This document shows, piece by piece, positions 16,039-23,278 of a stretch of 33,251 nt of DNA. The notes under the pieces were generated by a model. The model had not been told where the DNA came from. It did no database searches and worked only from the letters and a program-made list of their open reading frames with translations. The number at the start of each line of letters is the position of its first letter. Position 1 is the stretch's first letter. Both the position numbers and the translations under genes were made by a program. The stretch is taken from NCBI GenBank assembly GCA_900317865.1, contig ONIK01000011.1:1-33251 (forward strand). The letters are read 5' to 3'. Origin of the DNA: an uncultured Methanobrevibacter sp. (GTDB lineage: Archaea; Methanobacteriota; Methanobacteria; Methanobacteriales; Methanobacteriaceae).

Positions 16039-16707
16039 CTATTTTAGAACTTTATATTTTAAAATTAAATCTTTTCCCAAGAAAAATGAATCCATTAAAT
16101 CCAAATTAACTGCATCATCCATTGTATCAAACCCCTCACCATCAAATAAGGTTTTTGCATTAACACCACCAACCACTTTTGGTGCAATAGAAACATTTAT
16201 TTCATCAATAAGAGCCTCTTTAAGCATTGAAAAGTTTAGTGTAGATCCACCTTCAAGCATTAAAGTTTTTATACCTTCATTAGCCAAATAATTCATTAAT
16301 ACAGTCAAATCAACATGAGTATCACCACTGAAGAAGAATTCTACATCTTTTTGTTTAAAGACATTGTATCTATCGCTTGTTAAAAAATCATGCTTAAATT
16401 CGTTAGCCCCTGCTATAATAGTTCTTGCATCATTATTTGTAATGTGGGCACCTGTTGGAGTTCTACATTTGCTGTCAACCACTATACGAATAGGATTATC
16501 TTCAGGGTTTGCATCAACTTTGCGAACATTCAATCTTGGATTATCGGCAAGTACTGTCCCAATTCCAACCATTATCGCATCCATATTTTTTCTTAATTTA
16601 TGCACCCTTATTAAGGATTCTTCACTAGACATATTTGAACTATTTTTTGCAGTGACTATTTTGCCATCAATAGTCATACCTGCATTTAAAATAACATAAG
16701 GTTTCAT
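16039..16707 (-). CDS. arfC: 2,5-diamino-6-ribosylamino-pyrimidinone 5'-phosphate reductase (ArfC, RibD C-terminal type)
   Basis: A 222-residue NADPH-dependent reductase of the dihydrofolate-reductase-like fold. It catalyses the reduction step of archaeal and fungal riboflavin synthesis, which here precedes deamination. Seen: the N-terminal NAGMTIDGKI (about 8-17), MVGIGTVLADNPRLNVR (46-62), the NADPH region, and MLEGGSTLNFSML (about 157-169). No deaminase domain is fused, as expected for the archaeal enzyme. GTGATT precedes ATG 16707. The product feeds flavin and also F420 precursor synthesis in methanogens. A gene for a GTP cyclohydrolase II-like protein lies 89 nt upstream on the same strand, which may not be a coincidence. 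Confidence 0.92.
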   Translation of the reverse strand: MKPYVILNAGMTIDGKIVTAKNSSNMSSEESLIRVHKLRKNMDAIMVGIGTVLADNPRLNVRKVDANPEDNPIRIVVDSKCRTPTGAHITNNDARTIIAGANEFKHDFLTSDRYNVFKQKDVEFFFSGDTHVDLTVLMNYLANEGIKTLMLEGGSTLNFSMLKEALIDEINVSIAPKVVGGVNAKTLFDGEGFDTMDDAVNLDLMDSFFLGKDLILKYKVLK

Positions 16708-16796
16708 TTAATCACTTTGTATGATAGAATTAATATGAAGAAGTTTAACTGTCTATTATTTAATTATTACAATATCAGGAGTTTGTAGCAATATAA

Positions 16797-17909
16797 TTAA
16801 TCATTAATTATCTCTTTTATTTCTTTCTTTATTCTTTCAAATTCTTCTTTAAAACTTATTAAATTTCCATTAATATCTAAATGATTAAAATCAGTCCCTC
16901 GTTGAATAGCTTCTGAACTTCCTGCGATACAAATGGCACCGAGAGTTTTAACCCTTTTAATATTATAACCAAAATCCTTCATCAGTTTCATTTTTTGAGG
17001 ATTATTCGTTAACATGATTAAATTTTTATTTGTATTTAAATAATCCAATATTACTGGGGTAAGAGTATAGCCAATTCCACCATTCTTTCCTCTTGGATCA
17101 GCATCTAATCCCAACGTAGTAAAACCACCATACATTGTTGTCTTATAAGTTTGTTCAGAAGTATATTGACCCCTATGTCTTATTGCTGCTCGTTCACTAA
17201 GATCAAACACGAACTCGTTTTCAGTAAAACCACTGCCCATTCCATTTTGAGAATCAATGTGTAACATTAAAAATCCAATTTTACCCACATTATGATAAAT
17301 ATGTTTTCCATTTTCATAGGAGTATTGTCCCTGAACCCATCTTTCAAATTCATCTCCATCTGAGATATCAGGCATTTCAATTTGATTAAAAAATCCTGCT
17401 AATTCTCTAATATTTTTCCATTGATAATAACAGTTACATCTTTGTGAACCAAATAAGAAAGATGGTGAACAAGCAGATTCTGTTCTGAAAACAAATTTAT
17501 CATCATAAATATTTCCAACAATGCCCGCATTAGCATATTCCACACCCATTCCAGGCATATAAACAAAAATCCCAATATGTCTAACTAAGTGCGGTGTTTC
17601 AAATTTTTCTGTCAAAGAATAAAGATTAGCACCTTTATTTGAAATTATTAATGCTTTAGTTTTTGTATGAACAGCAATATCATAAATGGTCATTAAATCA
17701 ACTTCAGCTTTATCTTGATTTAATGTAGGTCCAAAATTCATGATAATTTTATTAAATAATTCCTTATTCTGAATTTTAAAAATATTTTCTTCAAAATCAT
17801 CTGGAATACTTTGTAAAACATCACAATAAATATCTTCACATATTCTTATTTTTTCAATATAATTGTCCATACTCGATTTTATTAATTTCTTATAATCCAC
17901 ATAAACCAT
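16797..17909 (-). CDS. GTP cyclohydrolase II-like (RibA-fold) protein with altered active-site motif
   Basis: A 370-residue protein whose central part matches the RibA fold. Three zinc-ligand cysteines are spaced exactly as in GTP cyclohydrolase II, C147-x10-C158-x-C160 (ACSPSFLFGSQRCNC), after R-x-x-S. Further matches are LGLDADPRGKNGGIGYTLTPVILD, comparable to the RibA LGF..D.RdyGiGaqiL region, and LIMLTNNPQKM (298-307). The usual EGRGIG motif is replaced by QNGMGSG (221-227), so substrate or product may differ from RibA. An N-terminal part of about 110 residues and a C-terminal tail are extra. Archaea normally open GTP with ArfA, making a RibA-like protein beside arfC unusual. Uracil-catabolism Urc1-like or other nucleotide roles are alternatives. 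No clear ribosome site: the start at 17909 follows GTGGG directly. Confidence 0.72.
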   Translation of the reverse strand: MVYVDYKKLIKSSMDNYIEKIRICEDIYCDVLQSIPDDFEENIFKIQNKELFNKIIMNFGPTLNQDKAEVDLMTIYDIAVHTKTKALIISNKGANLYSLTEKFETPHLVRHIGIFVYMPGMGVEYANAGIVGNIYDDKFVFRTESACSPSFLFGSQRCNCYYQWKNIRELAGFFNQIEMPDISDGDEFERWVQGQYSYENGKHIYHNVGKIGFLMLHIDSQNGMGSGFTENEFVFDLSERAAIRHRGQYTSEQTYKTTMYGGFTTLGLDADPRGKNGGIGYTLTPVILDYLNTNKNLIMLTNNPQKMKLMKDFGYNIKRVKTLGAICIAGSSEAIQRGTDFNHLDINGNLISFKEEFERIKKEIKEIIND

Positions 17910-18305
17910 CCCACATTTCTAATTATTTAATTTTAAAATATTTAAATTCTTTAAAATTTAAATAAAATTAATTTTTCAGTTATTTTCAATAATCTCTTCC
18001 TCAAACAAATTTTCCAAATATTATTTGAATTTAGTAATCAATATTGCTAATTGAAATAATAAATAGTTTAGATTTGAAAATTTGATGACAAACCACCTAT
18101 TTAAATTGAGAAAATAATTATCTGTCAATAAATATGATTTCATCATTATATGAATATTATGTTTACTATATATATATTTTATAATGTTCTAATATTTCTT
18201 TAATCACCATATTCAAGACAATAATTAGTTTTTTAATTTAATTTTATCTTAAATATTTTAATATATTATATAATAAGTATAAATTTAATAATGAAAAGAA
18301 TTTAA
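17910..18305. other. AT-rich intergenic region without genes
   Basis: About 400 nt of very AT-rich DNA upstream of the GTP cyclohydrolase II-like gene. It must contain that gene's promoter, but there are too many TATA-like strings to choose one. I see no ORF, RNA or convincing repeat here. Confidence 0.5.
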
Positions 18306-18515
18306 AAACACGAAAAACAGAAAATCAGAATCTCCTGGAAAAAACCATTCATCGGAAAATTAGAAAGTAATAACAACAAACTAGAAAATTATTTCGGAAA
18401 TACATTAGATAAACACACAAAAAGAATTTAAAGAACTCCAGAATGAATATTTGACTACATTATGGCAAGAAAAAATGGCTGGATAGAAAATCAAAAAAAA
18501 GTCTTAACAAATTGA
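18306..18515 (+). pseudogene. C-terminal remnant of a transposase
   Basis: One frame reads WKKPFIGKLESNNNKLENYF, then GNTLDKHTKR, then after two in-frame stops (TAA at 18429-18431, TGA at 18441-18443) IFDYIMARKNGWIENQKK to a final TGA at 18513-18515. The style (N/K-LENYFG, HTKR, RTPE, IFDYIMARK) resembles the end of DDE-type transposases common in Methanobrevibacter. The N-terminal catalytic part is absent and I found no matching inverted repeats, so this is a dead fragment. Exact IS family not assigned. Confidence 0.6.
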
Positions 18516-18751
18516 AAGTCCCCACTTGATAGTATTCCAAAAGATTTAAATTGTCTCAAATTAAATAATGATATTAAAGAAATATTTATTTTAGAAACAT
18601 TTAATAATTATTCTCTATTTGCTTTTTATAAATTATTAATTATTATTTAAAGTTATATGAATCATTATTTCATGATAAAATTAGGTAAATTAAATTAACT
18701 TTATATAGTTTCTAGAATGTTAAGAAAAATTTTTAATAAAATTAATTAAAT
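18516..18751. promoter_or_regulatory. Intergenic region with likely promoter of the MFS transporter gene
   Basis: After the transposase remnant there is no ORF. ACTTTATATAG (about 18699-18709) is a good archaeal TATA box. Transcription would begin about 25 nt downstream and leave a leader of roughly 20 nt before ATG 18752. No ribosome site is visible. Confidence 0.45.
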
Positions 18752-19924
18752 ATGAGATTCATGTATAAAAATAAACAAAAAATAATTAATTTTTATTGTT
18801 TTGCACTATATGCACTTTATGCATTATTTACCTTAACTATATTGGGTTATGGTGTTTATTTTCTTGAAGAATTAAGTTTTTCATATATCGAAATTGGATT
18901 AACAATCGGACTTTCAGCATTAATATCTTCCATTATACAACCATTAATCGGCATGCTTGTTGATATAAAACAATATTCTTGGAAAGAAGTTTTAATTATA
19001 TTGAGCATAATTATGTTAATATCTTCCCTTCTAATTTTTATTGCTCCAAATTCATTGTTAATTTTATTATTTGGATTAATGATTATTATATTAGGATGTA
19101 TTTATCCATTTTTGAATCAAGGTATTTTTTATTACGAACATTATGGTATAAAAACCAATTTTGGTGTTTCAAGAGGATTTGGATCATTAACCTATGCAAT
19201 TTTTGCAATAATTGTTGGATTCACCATTATTAATAATAATATTATGATAATTAATGTGTATTCATTAATGACATCCATTTTAATGTTAATAATCGTGTAT
19301 TTACTCCCATTTTATGGTAATATTAATACTAAAAATACAAATACGAAAAAAAAATTCAAAAACAATGTTCTAACTAAATATCCTAGTTTTACCTTAATTT
19401 TTATTTCAATGTGTCTATTTATGATATTTCATAGTATATTTATGGGATACATGATTAATATTTTTGAAAATGTTGGTGGAAATGTATCTGATATATCCAT
19501 TGCCAATTCTATAATCGGGTTTATTGAAATTATTCCAATGTTTTTGTTTACAAAATTATTAAAAAAAGTATCTGCTAAAAAATTATTTATAATAGCCAGC
19601 ATATTTTATGTTATTCGTTCAATAGTAATATTAAATGCACAAGATACAATGGGGATTTATCTTTCCATAATTTTACATATTTTTACTTATCCCATAATTA
19701 TTCCTGCTACAGTTCATTTTACTAACGAAATAATACCTCAAGAAGATAAAAATGAAGGTCAAGCATTCATGGGTTCTACAATAACAATTGGAATAATATT
19801 TGCCAATTTAATTGGAGGCAATATTCTTCAGATTTATAATGTTAATTTATTACTTATATCATTGGTAATTATTTCAATTTTAGGATGTATATTTGCATTA
19901 TCTTCATTATTATATAAAGATTAA
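18752..19924 (+). CDS. Major facilitator superfamily transporter
   Basis: A 390-residue integral membrane protein with about twelve hydrophobic helices, in two halves separated by a charged loop near residues 190-210 (NINTKNTNTKKKFKNN). The loop IGMLVDIKQYSW after helix 2 resembles the MFS G-x-L-x-D motif, and the C-terminal EDKNEGQAFMGSTITIGIIFANLIGG is typical of the LacY/NupG-like MFS_1 branch. Substrate unknown, perhaps a sugar or nucleoside. The start may be ATG 18752 or the in-frame ATG 18761; neither has a ribosome site. It is isolated, next to transposase debris and even more AT-rich than its neighbours, which may indicate acquisition by transfer. Confidence 0.88.
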   Translation: MRFMYKNKQKIINFYCFALYALYALFTLTILGYGVYFLEELSFSYIEIGLTIGLSALISSIIQPLIGMLVDIKQYSWKEVLIILSIIMLISSLLIFIAPNSLLILLFGLMIIILGCIYPFLNQGIFYYEHYGIKTNFGVSRGFGSLTYAIFAIIVGFTIINNNIMIINVYSLMTSILMLIIVYLLPFYGNINTKNTNTKKKFKNNVLTKYPSFTLIFISMCLFMIFHSIFMGYMINIFENVGGNVSDISIANSIIGFIEIIPMFLFTKLLKKVSAKKLFIIASIFYVIRSIVILNAQDTMGIYLSIILHIFTYPIIIPATVHFTNEIIPQEDKNEGQAFMGSTITIGIIFANLIGGNILQIYNVNLLLISLVIISILGCIFALSSLLYKD

Positions 19925-20140
19925 AAATCAAGTTTTTTGGTAGATAATCTAGAGTTTTAATTAGTGCATTTAGATTAATTTTTTCTCATTATTTGAATAA
20001 TGATTATTTCACTGCCCCAATTTATCCCTATTCTCATATTTTAATTTAACCATTTAATTTTTCTTAATTTTCTTTATATTTATTCATATTTTATTTTAAT
20101 AACTTAATAAAATTAGTATGTGAAAATTAAAAGTAATCTA
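19925..20140. other. Intergenic region after the MFS gene, with a hairpin
   Basis: No ORF. A perfect inverted repeat TCATTATT-TG-AATAATGA lies at 19986-20003, about 60 nt after the MFS stop. It could be part of transcription termination, but the T-tract after it is weak. The rest is featureless AT-rich sequence. Confidence 0.35.
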
Positions 20141-20340
20141 ATGAATGATAGAGGAACAATATATCACCTAATTCACCTCGTCGAGACAGGGATATGCAGG
20201 CTAAACTTCAAAAGAAGTTTTTACCGTCTATAATATTCAGATTATATTATTTATACAATTGTACATAAATATTTAGAATAAAAATAAGTTTAGAAGAGCA
20301 TGAGTATTACCTCCATATCATGAGTTTTCATACTACTCAC
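20141..20340 (+). ncRNA. Candidate structured RNA (or 31-codon ORF) in a GC-richer islet
   Basis: In otherwise very AT-rich intergenic DNA, about 20150-20230 is distinctly richer in G and C, the usual mark of structured RNA in such genomes. It can fold as AGAC(a)GG (20184-20190) with CCGTCT (20224-20229), enclosing a perfect hairpin AAACTTC-AAAA-GAAGTTT (20203-20220) and an asymmetric internal loop. Further on, TGAGTA (20301-20306) can pair with TACTCA (20334-20339), and CATGAGT occurs twice (20299, 20319). No known RNA family is recognised and the strand is not certain. Alternatively, ATG 20141 to TAA 20234-20236 is an uninterrupted frame of 31 codons (MNDRGTIYHLIHLVETGICR and 11 more) using codons rare in the neighbouring genes. 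Confidence 0.3.
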
Positions 20341-20426
20341 AACATTGATAAGTTTTTAATTTCTATTTTATTTTCATAAATTATTTTGAGTTTATAGAAA
20401 TCATTATTTTTTTTACAATCCCCACA

Positions 20427-20440
20427 AGTTTATAAATAAT
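20427..20440 (+). promoter_or_regulatory. Likely promoter of the NOG1-like GTPase gene
   Basis: AGTTTATAAATAAT is a good TATA box. Initiation about 25 nt downstream would leave an untranslated leader of around 100 nt before ATG 20571, long for this window. I see no recognised riboswitch in that leader. Confidence 0.4.
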
Positions 20441-20570
20441 GTTTAACCAACTTTTAATTTCATGAATTTTGAATCTCACCCACAAATTTAATTAAGCATC
20501 CCAGTCAAAAGAATATTATAGAAAAGTTATGAAAGAAGCAGTATAAGTAACAGATATTTAAAGTGATATA

Positions 20571-21599
20571 ATGATGATACCAACGATACCTACCCCTGAT
20601 GAAATATTGGATAAGGGATTCAGCAGAGGAAAAAAAGCTGCTGATTTACTCAGGACACAAAAAATCCCCAAACATTTAAAGGGTAAAAAAATTGAAGAAA
20701 GAAGAGTTGTTACTGCATGTCAGGTAATGAAAGATAAATTAAAATCAATAATTGATGCAGTACCGGAAATTGAAGAATTACATCCATTTTATCAAGATTA
20801 CATAGATATTACAGTTGGCGTAGACTCAATGAAACAGGCATTGGGTGCACTTAACTGGGCATATGGTATTTTAGCTCAATTGGAAAGAGAATATTCAAAT
20901 AAACTTAAAAGAAGTCCTTCAGAAAGAGCAAGTGCTATTCAAAGAGAAGCTTATGGAAGAATTGCTTCTGTCATAAATAAAATAGAGAAGGATTTAGATT
21001 TCCTGGACTTTGCCAAAGCAAGTTTAAGAAATATGCCGACAATTGATTTTGATGCAATAACAATTGTAATTGCAGGATTTCCAAATGTAGGAAAATCTAC
21101 ACTTTTAAGACAAATCAGTGGAGCGGATCCCCAAGTAGCTAACTATCCATTTACAACAAAAGGAATTCAAATAGGTCATACCGAAAGACATTGGAAAAGT
21201 ATCCAAATTATAGATACACCAGGATTATTGGATAGGCCAGTGTTGGAAATGAATGATATTGAAATGAATGCGATTGTTGCACTTGAACATCTTGCTGATG
21301 CAATTTTATTTATTTTTGACGGATCAGAAACTTGTGGATTCCACTTAGAAAGTCAGTACAATCTATTAAAACAAATTGAAAAAATATTTAGTGAAATACC
21401 TATAATTTACCTGTTTAATAAAATGGATATTGAACAGGATGAAGAATATATTAATCAATTTGTAGACAATCCAGAAAATACATTATTCATATCAGCACTT
21501 GACGGTGAAGGTATAGATAAAATTAATGAGATAATTGACACTATTGAAAAAATTGATAGGACTCCAGAAGTTGATGAAGAGGAATTAGACTATTATTAA
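20571..21599 (+). CDS. NOG1-like GTP-binding protein (OBG/DRG/NOG family)
   Basis: A 342-residue GTPase. Residues 1-160 are the helical NOG1-type N-terminal domain (PTPDEILDKGFSRGKKAAD; RSPSERASAIQREAYGRIAS). The G domain follows: G1 GFPNVGKST (169-177), G2-like PFTTK (193-197), G3 DTPGL (215-219), G4 NKMD (283-286) and G5-like SALDG (about 306). In eukaryotes NOG1 acts in 60S ribosome assembly; the shorter archaeal form lacks the long C-terminal part and probably assists ribosome biogenesis too. GTGAT lies 5 nt before the first ATG. The gene stands alone, followed by a promoter and hsp20. Confidence 0.92.
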   Translation: MMIPTIPTPDEILDKGFSRGKKAADLLRTQKIPKHLKGKKIEERRVVTACQVMKDKLKSIIDAVPEIEELHPFYQDYIDITVGVDSMKQALGALNWAYGILAQLEREYSNKLKRSPSERASAIQREAYGRIASVINKIEKDLDFLDFAKASLRNMPTIDFDAITIVIAGFPNVGKSTLLRQISGADPQVANYPFTTKGIQIGHTERHWKSIQIIDTPGLLDRPVLEMNDIEMNAIVALEHLADAILFIFDGSETCGFHLESQYNLLKQIEKIFSEIPIIYLFNKMDIEQDEEYINQFVDNPENTLFISALDGEGIDKINEIIDTIEKIDRTPEVDEEELDYY

Positions 21600-21605
21600 G
21601 AGTAA

Positions 21606-21618
21606 TGTTTATATATAT
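21606..21618 (+). promoter_or_regulatory. Likely promoter of the hsp20 gene
   Basis: GTTTATATATATG is a strong TATA box just after the GTPase stop. It places initiation near 21640 and gives a short leader with a good ribosome site (AAGGAGTG, 21661-21668) before ATG 21675. The heat-shock operator, if any, is not recognisable. Confidence 0.5.
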
Positions 21619-21674
21619 GTATAGATAATCTATAATCAAACATATAGGGAAAAAGTGTATAAGGAGTGAAAATT

Positions 21675-22301
21675 ATGGAAGAAAAAGATGTTCTTGAAGA
21701 AAAAATAAACGAAAGAAAAGAAAGATTTGACGATAAAAAAGAAAAAAGTAAAGATAAATTCGAAGAAAAAAAAGAAAAAAGTAAAGATAAATTCGAAGAA
21801 AAAAAAGAAAAAATGGAAGATAAATTTGAAGAAAAAAAAGAAAAAGGAAAAATTTATTCAGAAATGTTCGTAAATGACATAAACAGCACAATTGAAGAAT
21901 TCAAAGAAAATTTCAAAAACATGCAAAAATATGCTGATGAAAAAATCAATGAGTATAAAAATGCTACTGTAAGTAACTTAGCTGCTGATTTAGTTGAAAC
22001 TGATGAAACATACTACTTAAAAGTTGCAATTCCAGGTATTTCAAAAGAAGATGTTGAAATTGAAGCAGGAGACAATGATATTGTAATCACCACAACATTC
22101 AAACCATTAATTGAAGAATTAGAAGAAGTTGAAGATGTAAATGTTATTGCTTCTGAATTAACTAATGGAAGATGTTCAAAAACCGTTAGATTTGAAAACA
22201 GTATTGATGTGGAAAACATCAAAGCAAAATACAATGCAGGCATTGTTTTAATTACTCTTCCAAAATTAATTATACCAAAACATAAAATAACTGTAGAATA
22301 G
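21675..22301 (+). CDS. Small heat-shock protein (Hsp20/alpha-crystallin) with long charged coiled-coil N-terminus
   Basis: A 208-residue protein. Residues about 100-208 form an alpha-crystallin domain: ETDETYYLKVAIPGISKEDVEIEAG, then the conserved end AKYNAGIVLITLPK, then a short tail. Residues 1-60 are unusual: almost only Glu, Lys, Asp and Ser, with Phe at 18, 29, 40 and 51, an exact 11-residue repeat expected to make a hendecad coiled coil. Typical archaeal Hsp20 proteins are 140-160 residues with a hydrophobic N-terminus that drives substrate binding and oligomer assembly, so assembly may differ here. ATG 21675 is chosen over GTG 21666 because the GTG lies inside the ribosome site AAGGAGTG. 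Likely an ATP-independent holdase in the cytosol. Confidence 0.88.
   Translation: MEEKDVLEEKINERKERFDDKKEKSKDKFEEKKEKSKDKFEEKKEKMEDKFEEKKEKGKIYSEMFVNDINSTIEEFKENFKNMQKYADEKINEYKNATVSNLAADLVETDETYYLKVAIPGISKEDVEIEAGDNDIVITTTFKPLIEELEEVEDVNVIASELTNGRCSKTVRFENSIDVENIKAKYNAGIVLITLPKLIIPKHKITVE
21708..21839 (+). repeat. 33-bp in-frame tandem repeat encoding 11-residue units
   Basis: Three near-identical 33-bp units (21741-21839) encode EKSKDKFEEKK, EKSKDKFEEKK and EKMEDKFEEKK. A more diverged fourth unit precedes them (21708-21740). The first two units are almost identical in DNA, so copy number may vary between strains through slippage or recombination. Confidence 0.85.
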
Positions 22302-22333
22302 AGTTACAAATGTTTTAAAAATTAATTTAAACT

Positions 22334-22370
22334 TTGATCAGGAAATTCCTGGTCAATACACTATTTTTTT
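22334..22370 (+). terminator. Hairpin plus T-tract after hsp20
   Basis: TTGATCAGG (22334-22342) pairs with CCTGGTCAA (22348-22356) through nine pairs including one G-U, with loop AAATT. A run of seven T ends at 22370. It is 32 nt after the hsp20 stop and resembles an intrinsic terminator. Confidence 0.6.
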
Positions 22371-22396
22371 AAATCAAAGATTCATATACAAACATC

Positions 22397-22433
22397 ATCC
22401 CAATAATTAGTTTTCCCAATTATTAATTGGGAT
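22397..22433. repeat. Overlapping, mutually exclusive inverted repeats
   Basis: ATCCCAAT (22397-22404) can pair with ATTGGGAT (22426-22433). Alternatively CCCAATTA (22415-22422) pairs with TAATTGGG (22424-22431). The right arm is shared, so only one stem can form at a time. It lies between two convergent genes and may simply be a bidirectional terminator. Confidence 0.45.
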
Positions 22434-22482
22434 AATAGACTTTTATGCAGAATTATTATTTTTAAGAGATATTGAGAAAAAA

Positions 22483-22908
22483 TTATTCTTCGTTTTCCTG
22501 GGACGAAAAATCTGTAAATGAATCATTATCAACACGGTCATTTAACTTCAAAGTTTTTTCAACATCCATTGCTAAAGCATCACAGTCTGCTTTAATACTG
22601 TTTAAATGCAATAAAATTCTTTCTTTTTCTTCATTAATTCTTTCTATATTAGTATAAGGATAAATAGCTTCCTTAAACATTTCATAATCCACTGTTGTAT
22701 ATGGATAATCATTCAACTGTTTGCACACATTTTTTAATATATCTGCTAAAAATTTATTCATTTCAACCTTTACCCTATCCCTAATAATTTTGTCACCATC
22801 AAGATTTTGCCTCATCAAACGGTATACTTCATTTTTAGCAAAAGGCAATTTTTCTTTTTGCTCAACAGCAGATTCATTATTTTGATTATTAATTTCTCTT
22901 TCAGCCAT
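22483..22908 (-). CDS. Histone-fold protein with a C-terminal coiled-coil extension
   Basis: A 141-residue protein. After a short polar N-terminus, residues about 20-85 match the archaeal histone pattern: LPFAKNEVYRLMRQ corresponds to LP-x-A-x3-V/I-x-R-I at the start of helix 1, a long central helix follows (RDRVKVEMNKFLADILKNVCKQL), and YTTVDYEMFKEAIYPY matches the R/x-T-V/I-x-x-x-D/M-F/I-x-x-A end. The remaining 55 residues are helical and charged (ERINEEKERILLHLNSIKAD), an extension absent from ordinary archaeal histones of about 67 residues. It may therefore bind DNA or another histone-fold partner in a special way. Start at 22908 is chosen because GGGAGT lies 8 nt upstream; the longer frame to 22971 adds a hydrophobic stretch unlike the family. 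Confidence 0.65.
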   Translation of the reverse strand: MAEREINNQNNESAVEQKEKLPFAKNEVYRLMRQNLDGDKIIRDRVKVEMNKFLADILKNVCKQLNDYPYTTVDYEMFKEAIYPYTNIERINEEKERILLHLNSIKADCDALAMDVEKTLKLNDRVDNDSFTDFSSQENEE

Positions 22909-23278
22909 GATAATTACTCCCAAAATTAAAATATTGTGCAAAAATAAACAAGTTAAACACAAATTTATCATTACATAATACCAATACCATATATGTTGAC
23001 CTTACTATATAAAGGTTTGCCTTAAATTAAAGTAATGAATAATAATTTTAGTATTTACCCATTTAAGTTATTAAATAAACAATCGATTAATTAATTATTA
23101 TTATATCTAAAAACTAATCTTATAAAAATAAATAGTAATGCATTAGAAAAATAATAACAATCCCAAACTTATTTTTTAGTGAAAAGATATCTCAAAAAAA
23201 GTTAAAAATTATTAAAAAGAAGTATTCAAAAAAATAATGGAATAAAAACAGTAGAATATCATCCACTGCATTTTAAAA
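22909..23278 (-). promoter_or_regulatory. Intergenic region with likely promoter of the histone-fold gene
   Basis: The 370-nt gap holds no ORF. On the minus strand CTTTATATAGT (23004-23014), preceded by a purine-rich AAACC, is a good BRE/TATA pair. It predicts initiation near 22985 and a leader of about 75 nt. The rest is featureless AT-rich DNA that must also include the end of the SIS gene transcript. Confidence 0.45.

Noticed and set aside
20141..20240. tRNA, SRP RNA or RNase P RNA as identity of the GC-richer islet
   Set aside because: No T-loop GGTTCGA box, cloverleaf pairing or other conserved core of these RNAs could be found on either strand.
20416..20434. CCCCACAAGTTT compared with the CCCCAAGTTT at the right end of the decayed element (7303-7312) as a second element end
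   Set aside because: Only a short match with an indel and no partner repeat; it overlaps the likely TATA region of the NOG1-like gene.
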